Below, in pieces: positions 26,006-36,333 of a DNA stretch of 64,000 bases (position 1 is its first letter; each line of letters begins with the position of its first letter). The stretch is from Ewingella sp049889095 (GTDB lineage: Bacteria; Pseudomonadota; Gammaproteobacteria; Enterobacterales; Enterobacteriaceae): assembly GCA_049889095.1 (NCBI GenBank), contig JBLJFK010000001.1; one strand, 5' to 3'. Below the pieces are notes generated by a model. The model saw only the letters and a program-made list of their open reading frames with translations. It did no database searches and was not told the DNA's origin. The position numbers and the translations under genes are program-made.

Positions 26006-26428
26006 TTACTTGTTTAGTCTTTTATAATCATTTTTGGCTTGCTGTAATTCTTCTTCGGCCGCTTTCAACTTGAATTTCTTTTCTTCAACTTTGTGGCGTT
26101 TTTGGTTAATCTTCGAACTCCGCCCGTCAGACTTTGCTTCATCAAGCTCATTTTCAGCTGATTGAAGATCAAGTTCCGCATTTCTGAGCCTCTGCTCTTT
26201 CTGTGAAACCTCGTATTTCGCTCTGTTTTTTTGCTGAGAATCATTACAATACGTATTGACATCGGACAGGGCAGTTTTTAACCCTCTTTCTGCGTACACA
26301 TTTCCGCTTGCTTCTGCTACCTCGATTTTTTGTTTTATATCCGCTTTGCGTTCTGCGCAGCTGTTGGTTGCTGCATAACTGCTGAAAACGAATCCGGAAA
26401 GAACGGCCGATAGAAAAGCCTTTTTCAT
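26006..26428 (-). CDS. DUF1090 family periplasmic protein (YqjC-like)
   Basis: Encodes 140 residues with a signal peptide (MKKAFLSAVLSGFVFSSYA). The mature part begins with a Cys-containing segment CAERKADIKQKIEVAEASGN and a second Cys in VNTYCND, followed by a long charged coiled coil (about 75-138, rich in Glu, Lys, Gln). This layout is that of DUF1090, to which E. coli YqjC belongs. The biochemical role of the family is not established. The 217-bp gap upstream holds no other gene. Confidence 0.82.
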   Translation of the reverse strand: MKKAFLSAVLSGFVFSSYAATNSCAERKADIKQKIEVAEASGNVYAERGLKTALSDVNTYCNDSQQKNRAKYEVSQKEQRLRNAELDLQSAENELDEAKSDGRSSKINQKRHKVEEKKFKLKAAEEELQQAKNDYKRLNK

Positions 26429-26645
26429 AAATCCTCATATATCCTTATAAAGAGTGTGCATTCTATAGTTCTAAATCTGTTTCTGCCTAGCGGGATTATT
26501 CTGTATTTTTGTTAAAAATGGGACAGTTCACCGCGAATGTGCGCATAACTATTTTATTAATATAAATAATTTAAGACGACAAAGTCTCATCATGCATGCA
26601 CTTTCCCCACTGTCATACTCGAAGATTAAACCCATTAGCCGACCA

Positions 26646-27677
26646 CTATTGAGCTTCAACTGGCGCGAAAAATGGACCGTTGTTGACTGAATCTCTGATC
26701 AGCAATTCTGATATGAACACATTATCGTTGGACAAATATCCACCATCGAGCATCGAAATAATCTGATTAATCACTTCGCTGACCATATCGCTGACCGGAT
26801 CTTTCACACTGGATAGCGCGGGAATAAGAAACGGTGCGGTTGGAATATTATCAAAACCGATCACTGACACTTTTTCAGGTACGCTAATTCCGGCTTCACT
26901 TAATTTCTTCATTGCACCAATCGCCATTTCATCGTTGCTTGCCAGCACGGCGCTAAAAGATATGTCTGCCTCCAGCAGCACGCTGATGGCCGCTGCACCG
27001 CTGGCCGGTGACCATTTACCCTGTACGATCAGCGCTTCCTGAACCGGTAAATCGCACGCTGCCAGTGCCTCTTTGTAACCGGAAAGACGTTCAATGGCCG
27101 TCGGGGAGTCCATGGAGCCGGTAATAAAGACAATATCCCGGTGACCGCGTTCAATTAACGCTTTAGTGGCATTGAAACTAGAACCCTGGTGGTCGCAATA
27201 AATACAATGGCTCTGATGCTTTCTCAGTTTACGGTTCACCACCATGACGGGCTTTTTATATTTATCGATAATAGTGTCCATTTTATCGATGGATAAAAAA
27301 CGCGGATAAATAATGATGCCGTCACAGCCTAAGTCATGCAGAAACTCAATGGCTTCTTGTTCTTCTGCAGCGCTGTTTTTCCCATCCACCAGAATCAGCT
27401 TACGCCCGTTGGCATCCAGTTTTTTAGCCGCCTGAGAGATCAGTTCACTGAAGTAATTACCGTTATATAGCGTGTTAGTTACCACCAGCCCGATACACAT
27501 GGATTTACTGGTAGCCAGATTGCGTGCCAGTAAATTCGGGCGATATCCCGTTTCTTCGATGGCCTTAAAAACCTGATCCTTGGTTTCCTGGCTGACATAG
27601 CCTTTCCCTGAAAGCACGCGTGAAACCGTGGCTTTTGAGACGCCTGCTCTGGAGGCCACTTCCTGCATTGTCGACAT
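26646..27677 (-). CDS. ascG: LacI-family repressor of the aryl-beta-glucoside operon
   Basis: From the ATG at 27677 (MSTMQEVASRAGVSKATVSR) it has 343 residues, close to E. coli AscG with 336. An N-terminal LacI helix-turn-helix with hinge RPNLLARNLATSKS is followed by a periplasmic-binding-like effector domain (about 60-330), including IYPRFLS and ITGSMDSPTAIERL as in AscG. An open frame extends upstream to 27800 but would add 41 residues before the DNA-binding helix, so the internal ATG is preferred. It is divergent from ascFB, with a palindromic operator between them. Confidence 0.9.
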   Translation of the reverse strand: MSTMQEVASRAGVSKATVSRVLSGKGYVSQETKDQVFKAIEETGYRPNLLARNLATSKSMCIGLVVTNTLYNGNYFSELISQAAKKLDANGRKLILVDGKNSAAEEQEAIEFLHDLGCDGIIIYPRFLSIDKMDTIIDKYKKPVMVVNRKLRKHQSHCIYCDHQGSSFNATKALIERGHRDIVFITGSMDSPTAIERLSGYKEALAACDLPVQEALIVQGKWSPASGAAAISVLLEADISFSAVLASNDEMAIGAMKKLSEAGISVPEKVSVIGFDNIPTAPFLIPALSSVKDPVSDMVSEVINQIISMLDGGYLSNDNVFISELLIRDSVNNGPFFAPVEAQ

Positions 27678-27840
27678 CCGGCATACCTGAAAGAGAAAAA
27701 TGATTCGCCATTCTACACATTCCGCCAGTTTTTCGATGATTTCGACATCGAATGCCTCCGCATAGGGATCGTCATCACAAAAATGAAGCGGCGTGATCAT
27801 TATTTGTTGAAGTCAGAAAGAGAACTGCACATTCTTGTAT

Positions 27841-27852
27841 GTAACCGGTTAC
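27841..27852. promoter_or_regulatory. Operator for AscG
   Basis: GTAACCGGTTAC is a perfect 12-bp palindrome with the central CG step typical of LacI/GalR operators, placed between ascG and ascF. It resembles the reported AscG site (TGAAACCGGTTTCA, from memory). Confidence 0.7.
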
Positions 27853-27946
27853 CTATTATTTCAGAAGCAAACTAAAAACAACCGAAGAACAGGTCATCGG
27901 CAATAAAATAACTCATAACCCTATGAACTTTAGAGAGTTACCCCTC

Positions 27947-29410
27947 ATGCCTAAGAATTTCGCAGCAATTTCGCAGTCAATCGTCGACGCCATCGGCGGC
28001 GCAGGCAACGTAGTGGCAGTTACGCACTGCATGACGCGTCTACGTTTCGTTCTCAACGATGAATCTCTGGTTGATGGCGATAAACTCAGGGCCATCACCG
28101 GCGTCATGGGTGTGGTGCGCAATGACACACAGTGTCAGGTGATCATTGGTAATAACGTGTCACAGGCCTACTCCGAAGTCCTGAAGCTGCTGCCGGAAGG
28201 GCTGTCTGGCGCAAGCACAGCACCGGCTAAAAGTAAAATTACGTTAAGACGCATTGGCGCAGGCATTCTCGACGCGTTGATCGGCACAATGTCACCGCTG
28301 ATACCGGCGATCATCGGCGGCTCGATGGTGAAACTGCTGGCGATGATCCTCGACATGAGCGGCGTATTTGAGAAGGGCGCGTCTACTTTGGTGATCCTCA
28401 ATACTATCGGCGACGGTGCGTTCTTCTTCCTTCCTGTGATGGTAGCAGCGTCCGCTGCGGTGAAGTTCAAAACCAATATGTCGCTGGCCATTGCTATCGC
28501 CGGGGTGCTCGTCCATCCGGCGTTTATCGAACTGATGGCGAAAGCGGCGCAGGGGCAGAAAGTCGAATTCATTGGTATTTCCATTACGGCCGTGAAATAT
28601 ACTTACACCGTGATTCCGGCGCTGTGCATGACCTGGTTGCTGTCTTACATCGAAAAATGGGTTGACCGCATTACGCCGGTGGTCACTAAAAACTTCCTCA
28701 AACCGATGCTGATCATGCTGATTGCTGCACCGATCGCCATCATGCTGATTGGCCCACTGGGGATCTGGATCGGCACCGGCATTTCCGCCGTGGTGTATAC
28801 CGTCCACAGCTATCTCGGCTGGCTATCCGTTGCCATAATGGGCGCAGCTTGGCCGCTGCTGGTGATGACCGGCATGCACCGCGTGTTTACGCCGACCATC
28901 ATTCAGACCATCGCTGAGACCGGCAAAGAAGCCATGGTGATGCCGTCTGAGATTGGCGCCAATCTGTCCCTTGGAGGCTCATCACTGGCGGTGGCCTGGC
29001 GTACTAAGAACCCTGAACTGCGCCAGACAGCACTGGCTGCCGCGGCTTCGGCGATTATCGCCGGCATTTCAGAACCGGCGCTGTACGGCGTCGCGTTGCG
29101 CTTAAAACGCCCACTGATTGCCTGCTTAATCAGCGGATTTATCTGCGGCGGCGTTGCCGGTTTAGGCGGACTCGCCAGCCACTCTATGGCCTCTCCGGGA
29201 CTGTTCACCAGCGTCCAGTTCTTCGATCCGTCTAATCCGATGAGTATCGTTTGGGTGTTCGGCGTGATGATCCTGGCGATTGTCATTTCGTTTGTGACCA
29301 CCTTGCTGCTCGGCTTTGAAGATATTCCGGTCGAGATACCGCAGGAAAAAAACCACGAGGCCACTGACGCTGAGACTTCGCCCCGTTTGCCGTATGGCAA
29401 AGCGCTGTAA
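27947..29410 (+). CDS. ascF: PTS beta-glucoside (arbutin/salicin/cellobiose) EIIBC component
   Basis: Imports and phosphorylates aryl-beta-glucosides. From the ATG at 27947 (MPKNFAAISQSIVDAIGG) it has 487 residues, against 485 in E. coli AscF. The EIIB domain (1-90) carries the phosphorylated Cys in VTHCMTRLRF. The EIIC domain (100-460) holds about ten transmembrane helices, with LIGTMSPLIPAIIGGSMVKL and GISEPALYGV. An earlier ATG at 27923 gives eight extra residues that do not fit the family. No EIIA domain is present, so it must borrow one. It is followed by ascB after 35 bp. Confidence 0.94.
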   Translation: MPKNFAAISQSIVDAIGGAGNVVAVTHCMTRLRFVLNDESLVDGDKLRAITGVMGVVRNDTQCQVIIGNNVSQAYSEVLKLLPEGLSGASTAPAKSKITLRRIGAGILDALIGTMSPLIPAIIGGSMVKLLAMILDMSGVFEKGASTLVILNTIGDGAFFFLPVMVAASAAVKFKTNMSLAIAIAGVLVHPAFIELMAKAAQGQKVEFIGISITAVKYTYTVIPALCMTWLLSYIEKWVDRITPVVTKNFLKPMLIMLIAAPIAIMLIGPLGIWIGTGISAVVYTVHSYLGWLSVAIMGAAWPLLVMTGMHRVFTPTIIQTIAETGKEAMVMPSEIGANLSLGGSSLAVAWRTKNPELRQTALAAAASAIIAGISEPALYGVALRLKRPLIACLISGFICGGVAGLGGLASHSMASPGLFTSVQFFDPSNPMSIVWVFGVMILAIVISFVTTLLLGFEDIPVEIPQEKNHEATDAETSPRLPYGKAL

Positions 29411-29445
29411 AAAACATTAAAGAACGTAAAAAAGAGGACTTTTAC

Positions 29446-30876
29446 ATGGCAGCATCATCATTTCCCGACGGTTTCTTATGGGGTGGCGCGATTGCCGCCA
29501 ACCAGGCCGAAGGTGCCAGTTTTGACGGAGGAAAGGGCCTGACGACGGTTGATATGATCCCGCACGGCGCGCACCGGTTGGCGATTAAAATCGGTCAGGA
29601 AAAACGTTTTACGCTCAAAGACGATGAGTTTTATCCGAGCCATCAGGCGATTGATTTTTATCATCGTTATAAAGAAGACATCGCGCTGATGGCAGAAATG
29701 GGTTTCACCGTCTTTAGGATGTCAATTGCCTGGAGCCGCCTTTATCCCAACGGCGACGAGTTGACGCCGAACGCGGAAGGTATTGCGTTTTACCGCGCTG
29801 TGTTTGCCGAATGCCAAAAGTACGGCATCGAACCGCTGGTGACGCTGTGCCACTTCGACGTCCCGATGCATTTGGTGGTTGAATACGGTTCATGGCGCAA
29901 CCGCAAAATGGTCGATTTTTTCGCCCGCTATGCGCGCACCTGTTTTGAAGCCTTTGACGGGCTGGTGAAATACTGGCTGACCTTCAACGAGATCAACATC
30001 CTGCTGCACAGCCCATTCTCCGGTGCGGGTCTGGTGTTCGAAGCGGGTGAGGATCAGGAGCAGGTCAAATATCAGGCGGCGCACCATGAGCTGCTCGCCA
30101 GCGCGCTGGCGACGAAAATAGCCCACCAGGTCAACCCAGAGAATCAGGTCGGCTGTATGCTGGCAGGTGGTAATTTCTACCCACGCACCTGCAAACCGGA
30201 AGACGTTTGGGCGGCGCTGCAAAAAGACCGTGAGAATCTGTTTTTTATCGACGTGCAGGCGCGTGGTGCTTATCCGTCCTACACCCAACGCGTATTTGCC
30301 GAAAAAGGCATTACCATTGCCAAAGAACCGGGCGATGACGAGATCCTCAAAAACACCGTTGATTTTGTCTCCTTCAGTTATTACGCTTCACGCTGCGCCT
30401 CGGCTGACATGAACGACAACAACAGCAGCGCGGCTAATATCGTCAAATCGCTGAAGAATCCGTACATCGAAGCCAGTGAATGGGGCTGGGGCATCGACCC
30501 GTTGGGCCTGCGTATCACCATGAATATGATGTACGACCGCTACCAAAAACCGCTATTCCTGGTCGAAAACGGCCTCGGTGCGAAAGACGAAATCAACCCG
30601 CAGGGCGACATTGTCGACGATTACCGCATCAGCTACCTGCGTGAGCACATCAGGGCGATGGGCGAAGCCATCACCGACGGTATCCCGGTGATCGGCTACA
30701 CGTCGTGGGGCTGCATCGATCTGGTGTCCGCCTCCACCGGCGAAATGAGCAAACGCTACGGCTTCGTCTACGTCGATCGCGATGACCACGGCCACGGCAC
30801 GCTGGAAAGAAAGAGAAAGAAATCGTTTTATTGGTATAAGAAAGTGATTGCCAGTAATGGGGCGGATTTAGAGTAG
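29446..30876 (+). CDS. ascB: 6-phospho-beta-glucosidase
   Basis: Hydrolyses the phosphorylated beta-glucosides brought in by AscF. Encodes 476 residues of glycoside hydrolase family 1. It has the N-terminal FPDGFLWGGAIAANQAEG, the acid/base glutamate in LTFNEINIL and the nucleophile in FLVENGLGA. The C-terminal RKRKKSFYWYKKVI fits the phosphate-binding 6-phospho branch. A good terminator follows. Confidence 0.95.
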   Translation: MAASSFPDGFLWGGAIAANQAEGASFDGGKGLTTVDMIPHGAHRLAIKIGQEKRFTLKDDEFYPSHQAIDFYHRYKEDIALMAEMGFTVFRMSIAWSRLYPNGDELTPNAEGIAFYRAVFAECQKYGIEPLVTLCHFDVPMHLVVEYGSWRNRKMVDFFARYARTCFEAFDGLVKYWLTFNEINILLHSPFSGAGLVFEAGEDQEQVKYQAAHHELLASALATKIAHQVNPENQVGCMLAGGNFYPRTCKPEDVWAALQKDRENLFFIDVQARGAYPSYTQRVFAEKGITIAKEPGDDEILKNTVDFVSFSYYASRCASADMNDNNSSAANIVKSLKNPYIEASEWGWGIDPLGLRITMNMMYDRYQKPLFLVENGLGAKDEINPQGDIVDDYRISYLREHIRAMGEAITDGIPVIGYTSWGCIDLVSASTGEMSKRYGFVYVDRDDHGHGTLERKRKKSFYWYKKVIASNGADLE

Positions 30877-30908
30877 ATTTACAAGAAGCGTTAGAGAAAT
30901 AAAAAGTG

Positions 30909-30935
30909 AGGCCAGCAGAGATGCTGGCCTTTTTT
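30909..30935 (+). terminator. Terminator of ascFB
   Basis: The 9-bp stem AGGCCAGCA / TGCTGGCCT has a GAGA loop and is followed by six T. Confidence 0.9.
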
Positions 30936-30986
30936 GATTCAGAATTTAGGTGATTGAGTGTTTAGCGGCCCGTTTCCTGCTTCGTG

Positions 30987-32927
30987 CTACCTATTTCCTC
31001 CCGATCTTATTAACAGCCATAAAAACCACGGTGCGCCGATCAGTGCGCAGAGTAATCCTGCGGAAACCGGCCACGGCCAGGCAATGTTACGACCCAGCCA
31101 GTCGGCGATGACCATCAGTAAGGCGCCAAACAGCGCCGCGACCAGACATTGTGAGCGGAACCGGTACGCGCCGCTGTAGCGTGCCAGCTGTGGGGCAATC
31201 AGCCCGACAAAACTGAGCGGGCCGATAAGCAACGTGCCGCCCGCCGTCAGCGCCGCCGCGAGCAGTAAAATCAGCATATTGCTGCGCCGCAGCCCGATGC
31301 CCACCGCACGTGCGGTGGGGTGTCCGAGACCGAGCAACTGCACCCAGCGTTGTAACAGCAATGCCAGTGGGATCAGCAACAGTGCCTGACCTGCGCCCCA
31401 CAGAGCACGGTCTGCGGTGATACCTGCCGTGGAGCCGGTGCTCCAGTTGAGCAACATCATCGCGCGCGGATCGCCGCTCATCAGCAACAGCATACTCAGC
31501 GCCATGCTCAGATTGGTCATGCACAGCCCGACCATCACCATTGACTGCGGCTGAAAGCGCGAACGCAATCCAAACATAAATAACAAGAAAGTGGCCAGTA
31601 GACTGCCCGCCAGTGCCGCCGGAAACAGTTGTGAAAGCGGCTGGTTGAACAGGATCACCAGCAACATCACCATCAACGAAGCACCGCTGCTGATACCGAG
31701 CAACTCCGGGCTGGCAAGCGGATTGCCACTCTGTCGCTGGATAAGCACGCCGGCGACCGCCAGCATCGCGCCCGCGCTGAGCGCGCCGACCATCCGCGGC
31801 CAGCGCCACGCAAGCAGTTGCCAGGACGTTGAGGCGTCAGGGGATCGGTTGACCCACAGGGAGACGACGATGCCGCCCAGTAAGATCAGCAGCAGTCCTG
31901 CCAGACCTGCATGTGTGATCGCTCTGCCGGGCTGGGCTGCGCCGAAAGGCGACGGTGTGATAAGCGGATTACGTTGGCGAAACAGCAGGATCAGCATCAG
32001 CGGTGCGCTGAGTAATCCGGACAGCGCGCCGGTCGGCAAATCTCCACCGGCAGGTGAGAGAAACTGCGCGAGCTGATCGACCAGCGTCAGTAACACCGCG
32101 CCGGAGAGCGGCACCCAGAACAGCTGATGCGAGAATACACGAACGCCCGTCAGCCTGATCAGCGCCGGAGCCGCCAACCCAATAAAGCCGATAATGCCGA
32201 CCTGACTGGTGACCAGCGCACTGATCGCCACAGCAACGGCGAGGGTGGCGATCCTCACTTTCACCACCGATACTCCCAGCGCACTGGCGCTTTGATCTGA
32301 CAGGCCGATCAACATCAGCGGCCTTGCCAACAAGACACTCGCTGCCATCAACAACAGCACCGGCAGCAGCAAAAACTGCGTCGCCTGCCAACCGCTCTGG
32401 CTCAGCGAACCGGCCTGCCAACTGAATAAATCGCTGAGATAATCATGATTGAACAACACCATCAGCGTATTGATGGCGTTGCCATAGAGGCTTATCACCA
32501 TGCCGGTCAGAATGACTTTCAGCGGATCCAGTCCCTGACGGGCAATCAGGATATAGAGCACCAGCGCGGTCAGCGCGGCCCCCGCCAGCGCCAGGTTGGT
32601 CAGGCCGATAAACAGCAAACCGGGGAACAGAATGATGCTGGCGGACATCGCCAGATTAGCACCGGCAGCAATGCCGAGCGTTGCGGGTTCAGCCAGCGGA
32701 TTGCGCAACACCTGCTGAAAGAGTAAACCAGCCAGCGCCAGTGCCATACCGGCGATCACACCGATCGCCAGGCGCGGCAGGAAACTGTAATGCAGCAGAA
32801 GACTGGCCGTCGCAGGGGTATTACCGTGACTTATCCGTGAAAGATTGCTGAACAGCAAAAATGCGCACAGCAGTGTCAGCGGCAGGACGATCAGCCAAGG
32901 GAATAAAGAACGGATGCTTTTATGCAT
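30987..32927 (-). CDS. FhuB-type fused siderophore ABC permease
   Basis: Inner-membrane channel for ferric siderophores. From the ATG at 32927 (MHKSIRSLFPWLIVLPL) it has 646 residues: two FecCD permease modules in tandem, as in FhuB. Each half ends in the ATPase-contact motif (GLAAPALIRL near residue 260, GLIAPQLARY near residue 600). The start overlaps the end of the binding-protein gene by 8 bp, so the two are coupled. A TTG at 32945 would add six residues and is less likely. No ATP-binding gene follows. The substrate is inferred as a hydroxamate siderophore from resemblance to FhuB and the neighbouring receptor. Confidence 0.85.
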   Translation of the reverse strand: MHKSIRSLFPWLIVLPLTLLCAFLLFSNLSRISHGNTPATASLLLHYSFLPRLAIGVIAGMALALAGLLFQQVLRNPLAEPATLGIAAGANLAMSASIILFPGLLFIGLTNLALAGAALTALVLYILIARQGLDPLKVILTGMVISLYGNAINTLMVLFNHDYLSDLFSWQAGSLSQSGWQATQFLLLPVLLLMAASVLLARPLMLIGLSDQSASALGVSVVKVRIATLAVAVAISALVTSQVGIIGFIGLAAPALIRLTGVRVFSHQLFWVPLSGAVLLTLVDQLAQFLSPAGGDLPTGALSGLLSAPLMLILLFRQRNPLITPSPFGAAQPGRAITHAGLAGLLLILLGGIVVSLWVNRSPDASTSWQLLAWRWPRMVGALSAGAMLAVAGVLIQRQSGNPLASPELLGISSGASLMVMLLVILFNQPLSQLFPAALAGSLLATFLLFMFGLRSRFQPQSMVMVGLCMTNLSMALSMLLLMSGDPRAMMLLNWSTGSTAGITADRALWGAGQALLLIPLALLLQRWVQLLGLGHPTARAVGIGLRRSNMLILLLAAALTAGGTLLIGPLSFVGLIAPQLARYSGAYRFRSQCLVAALFGALLMVIADWLGRNIAWPWPVSAGLLCALIGAPWFLWLLIRSGGNR

Positions 32928-33822
32928 GACGGTCCGACTCCCCAATCGCCGCAGCGATGTACTGCGCCAGACTGACCGCCGTGGCTAATCCGCCAAACGG
33001 GAAGAAATGCGACAGTTCACGCGCCCGCCCGCCGCGAACCAGCGGCAACTGCTGCCACAGCCCGTCCGGCTGACGCAGCCGGGAAACGCGCGTCAGGGTC
33101 GTCGGTAATTCGGTGTAAAATAACCAGTCTGCCTGCAATGACGCCAGCTTCTCGACGCCCACATTGGCCGTTCCCATTGCCCCAACCGGCAACGTCCAGG
33201 CATTGCACAGCCTAAGCTGGGTAAGGATGGCATCCGGCAGGCTATTAGCGCCATAGACCGTAGCGTACTTACCGTCCTGGCTGCGAACGGCAACCAGAAT
33301 GCGTTGTCCTGCGGCGTGTTCAATCTGCTGTTTAGATTGTTGAACGGCGAGGGTGGTGGCATGCATGATCCGTTTCGCCGTGGTAGGAATATTCAGGGTC
33401 AGCCCCAGATCGCCGGTAAATGCCAGTAATGATGGCCAAAGTTGGCCGGCGGGCGGATAGACCGACACCACCTGCACTGGCGCGATGCGGCGCAGGCTGT
33501 CGAGGATCTCCGGGGCGAGCATGTCGCTGAGGATCAGCGCCGGGTTGAGTGCTGCCACCCGCTCAATGTTTGGCTCCCAGTAAGGGCCGATATCCTGAAC
33601 GTCGGACGGTAACTCAGGCGTGGCAATCCGGCGACGGAAATAATCACTGTCGGACACCGCCACTGGTGTGACGCCCAGCAATAGCAACGTTTCTGCTGCC
33701 AGCCAGTTAATGGCGACGATGCGGTGAGATAAAGGGGCGGCCAGCGCCGCCGGTGCATTAAGCAACGGCAGCGCCAGCAACGCCTTCAGGCAGTCACGAC
33801 GGCTGAGTAACATGCCTGACAT
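32920..33822 (-). CDS. FhuD-type periplasmic siderophore-binding protein
   Basis: From the ATG at 33822, which shares one base with the stop of the receptor gene, it has 300 residues (MSGMLLSRRDCLKALLALPLL). The N-terminus shows a twin-arginine signal (SRRDCLKAL), as in E. coli FhuD. The mature part is a class III (helix-backbone) binding protein, with HRIVAINWLAAETLLLLG and DIGPYWEPNIERVAALNP. It delivers ferric siderophore to the fused permease gene that overlaps its 3' end. The open frame extends to 33876, inside the receptor gene. Confidence 0.86.
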   Translation of the reverse strand: MSGMLLSRRDCLKALLALPLLNAPAALAAPLSHRIVAINWLAAETLLLLGVTPVAVSDSDYFRRRIATPELPSDVQDIGPYWEPNIERVAALNPALILSDMLAPEILDSLRRIAPVQVVSVYPPAGQLWPSLLAFTGDLGLTLNIPTTAKRIMHATTLAVQQSKQQIEHAAGQRILVAVRSQDGKYATVYGANSLPDAILTQLRLCNAWTLPVGAMGTANVGVEKLASLQADWLFYTELPTTLTRVSRLRQPDGLWQQLPLVRGGRARELSHFFPFGGLATAVSLAQYIAAAIGESDRHA

Positions 33823-36176
33823 CAGAAGCTGTATTTCAGCGAGCCGATGAACGTCCGTTCCTGTCCCGGATAGCAACTGGTGTCATCATCGCAGGTTCCG
33901 ACATAGCTGTGATCCAGCAAGTTCTGGATGTTAAAACCGACCGAAACATGCTGATTAACCTGATATTTCGCGCCAGCGTCCACCAGGGCGAAATTCTTCA
34001 CCGGTATCGTATTGGCATTATCGCCGTACATGCTACCCACATAACGCACGCCAGTGCTGAGCAGCAATCCATCCAATACGCCCTGATGGAAGCCGTAGTT
34101 CAGCCAGGTTGAGGCCATATGCTTCGGCACGTTGGCCTGCTGATTACCGCGATCGCCGTTGTTGCTGGCGGTAATTTCGGTTGCGGTGTAGGTGTATGAG
34201 GCCAGTAAATCGAGATTTTGCGTCAGTTTCACCGTGCTTTCCGCTTCAACGCCGCGTGACCGTACTTCGCCAGAGGCGACCTGATAACCCGTCACCAGGT
34301 TGTTCACCACCTCGTTAGTGAGCACGTTACTTTTGGTGATGTCAAAGGCGGCAAGGGTCATCAGCAGGCTTGGGTCCGGCTGATATTTCACGCCGACTTC
34401 ATACTGATGCGCCTTGCTCGGGTCAAATGTTCGGTTTTGCCGATCGGTGCCGCTGTTAGGTACGAAAGATTCGGCATAGCTGATATAAGGCGCAAGCCCG
34501 CTCTCTGCCAGATAGGTCAAACCAGCACGTCCGGTCCATGCGCCTTTATCCATCCAACTGGTGTTTTCGGTCAGATTATTTTCGGTGCGCATACTGATGT
34601 CATCGTGGCGGCCACCTAAGGTCAGCAGCCATTTCGGCGTCAGCGAAATCTGGTCTTGCATGTACAGACCCAGTTGCTCAGTGGTCTGGTCGTTATTGTT
34701 CAGCGCATAAGTTGGATCGGCAATATCAAGGCCATACACCGGATTGTAGATATCGAGTGTTGGGGCGACGGCACCAAAGCGTTTGGCGTTGCCATCAAGG
34801 CGGCTGTAATCAAGCCCGGTTAACAGGCGGTGTGTAACCGATGCGGTTGAAAAATCGGCCTGCAACTGGTTATCGATGTTGAACGCGTTCATGTGTTCAT
34901 CAAAACGAATGGCATTGCGCGAAACGGTGCCAGCATCGAAATTCACCGAGCCGGGCAGCAGATTATTCAAAATGGTGTCGGTTTGCCCGTAACGCACATT
35001 CTGGCGCAACTGGAACGTATCGTTGAACTGATGGCTCAGCTCATACCCGACGGTGAACTGTTCCTGACGAAAATGGTTATAGCTGTGATCGCCAAGCAGG
35101 GTATCGGTGATTTTGCCACCGGGTTTGGTGAGCACGGCTACGGTGCCGCCGGAAGTATCACGCATATAGTCGGCGCGCACGGTCAGGCTGGTATCCGTAT
35201 TGGGTAACCAGGTGAAAGAGGGCGCAAGATAAACGCGGTTATCTTCCACATCCGGGCCGTCGCGGTACTGGAACTGTGTGTCACTGTCGCGGGCAAGGCC
35301 GATCAGACGATAAAGATAATGGCTGTCATCGTCGATTTTGTCGCTCATATCAAACTGCGCCTGACGGCGGTTGAAATTACCCAGTTCGACTTCCACCTCA
35401 TGCACACCCTGTGCGGAGGGCAGTTTGCTGATGCGGTTAACGATACCGCCCGCATCACCCAGGCCAAACAACGTCGATGACGGCCCGCGCACGATATCAA
35501 TACGTTCCAGCGCGTAAGGCTCGGTGCGGAAATAGCTGTAACTGTTGTTGAGCTGGCGGAGTCCGTCGCGGTAGTCGTTGGTGGTCAGGGCATTAAAACC
35601 ACGAATGTAAATCCAGTCATAACCTTTGGGATCAACACCGTAAGTTTCAGTTTTTACGCCCGGAACATAACGTAGCGCTTCAGTGACGCTTTGCACGTTT
35701 TGTCGGTCCATTCGTTCGCGGGTGACCACTGACACCGACTGAGGCACTTCAAGCAGCGGCGTGTCGGTTTTGGTTGCGGAATTACTTTGCTGTGGAATGC
35801 TGGAGTAAGGGCTGGATTGCCCGGTTACGGTCAGGGTATCGGCTGTGGCAGGCTGAGGCGAGACGACCACGGTGCCATTGTCGATGCTGAAATCCAAACC
35901 GCTCCCGCTTAGCAGGCGGCTGAGCGCGGCTTCCAGCGTCATATTTCCCTGTAGCGCAGGGGCACGCTTTTGTGCCACGGAGTCCGGTGCAGCGATCAGT
36001 TGTACTCCCGCCTGCTGTGCCAGTGCATTAAGCGAGTTGATTAAAGGCTGAGCCGGAAGTGAGATGGGCATAGCGGTCGCAGCCTGACACACGGCGAACG
36101 GCGAACAGACGCCAAACGCCAGTGCGGTGAGGCCAGACTTAACGTGAGCACCCTGATAAAAAGTAAAAATCGTCAT
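33822..36176 (-). CDS. TonB-dependent siderophore receptor with N-terminal signalling (STN) domain
   Basis: Encodes 784 residues. Signal peptide (1-35), STN signalling domain (about 40-108), TonB box DTLTV (113-117), plug (about 140-250) and 22-strand barrel ending in KYSF. The STN domain marks a transducer that reports ligand binding to FecR. A Cys pair near the C-terminus (GTCDDDTSCYPGQERTF) resembles that of the ferrichrome receptor FhuA. With the FhuD/FhuB-like genes downstream this suggests a ferric hydroxamate such as ferrioxamine or ferrichrome, which is an inference. A Fur-box candidate lies 22 bp before the start. It is placed after fecI/fecR homologues, as in other surface-signalling operons. 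Confidence 0.9.
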   Translation of the reverse strand: MTIFTFYQGAHVKSGLTALAFGVCSPFAVCQAATAMPISLPAQPLINSLNALAQQAGVQLIAAPDSVAQKRAPALQGNMTLEAALSRLLSGSGLDFSIDNGTVVVSPQPATADTLTVTGQSSPYSSIPQQSNSATKTDTPLLEVPQSVSVVTRERMDRQNVQSVTEALRYVPGVKTETYGVDPKGYDWIYIRGFNALTTNDYRDGLRQLNNSYSYFRTEPYALERIDIVRGPSSTLFGLGDAGGIVNRISKLPSAQGVHEVEVELGNFNRRQAQFDMSDKIDDDSHYLYRLIGLARDSDTQFQYRDGPDVEDNRVYLAPSFTWLPNTDTSLTVRADYMRDTSGGTVAVLTKPGGKITDTLLGDHSYNHFRQEQFTVGYELSHQFNDTFQLRQNVRYGQTDTILNNLLPGSVNFDAGTVSRNAIRFDEHMNAFNIDNQLQADFSTASVTHRLLTGLDYSRLDGNAKRFGAVAPTLDIYNPVYGLDIADPTYALNNNDQTTEQLGLYMQDQISLTPKWLLTLGGRHDDISMRTENNLTENTSWMDKGAWTGRAGLTYLAESGLAPYISYAESFVPNSGTDRQNRTFDPSKAHQYEVGVKYQPDPSLLMTLAAFDITKSNVLTNEVVNNLVTGYQVASGEVRSRGVEAESTVKLTQNLDLLASYTYTATEITASNNGDRGNQQANVPKHMASTWLNYGFHQGVLDGLLLSTGVRYVGSMYGDNANTIPVKNFALVDAGAKYQVNQHVSVGFNIQNLLDHSYVGTCDDDTSCYPGQERTFIGSLKYSF

Positions 36177-36197
36177 GCAGTTTTCCCCAGAAATAAA

Positions 36198-36216
36198 TCA
36201 AATAAGAATCATTCTC
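36198..36216. promoter_or_regulatory. Fur-box candidate of the receptor gene
   Basis: TCAAATAAGAATCATTCTC matches the 19-bp Fur consensus at 13 positions and lies 22 bp before the receptor start. Confidence 0.6.
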
Positions 36217-36333
36217 CTTTCTGAAGACGAGACTGACGCCAAAACCCTGACGTCATCTCCTGAATATTTTTAATTTTTTTCAGCGGGCGGTCTTTTAGCG
36301 ATGATTTTGCGCACAAAGGGCAGCGATTAAGCC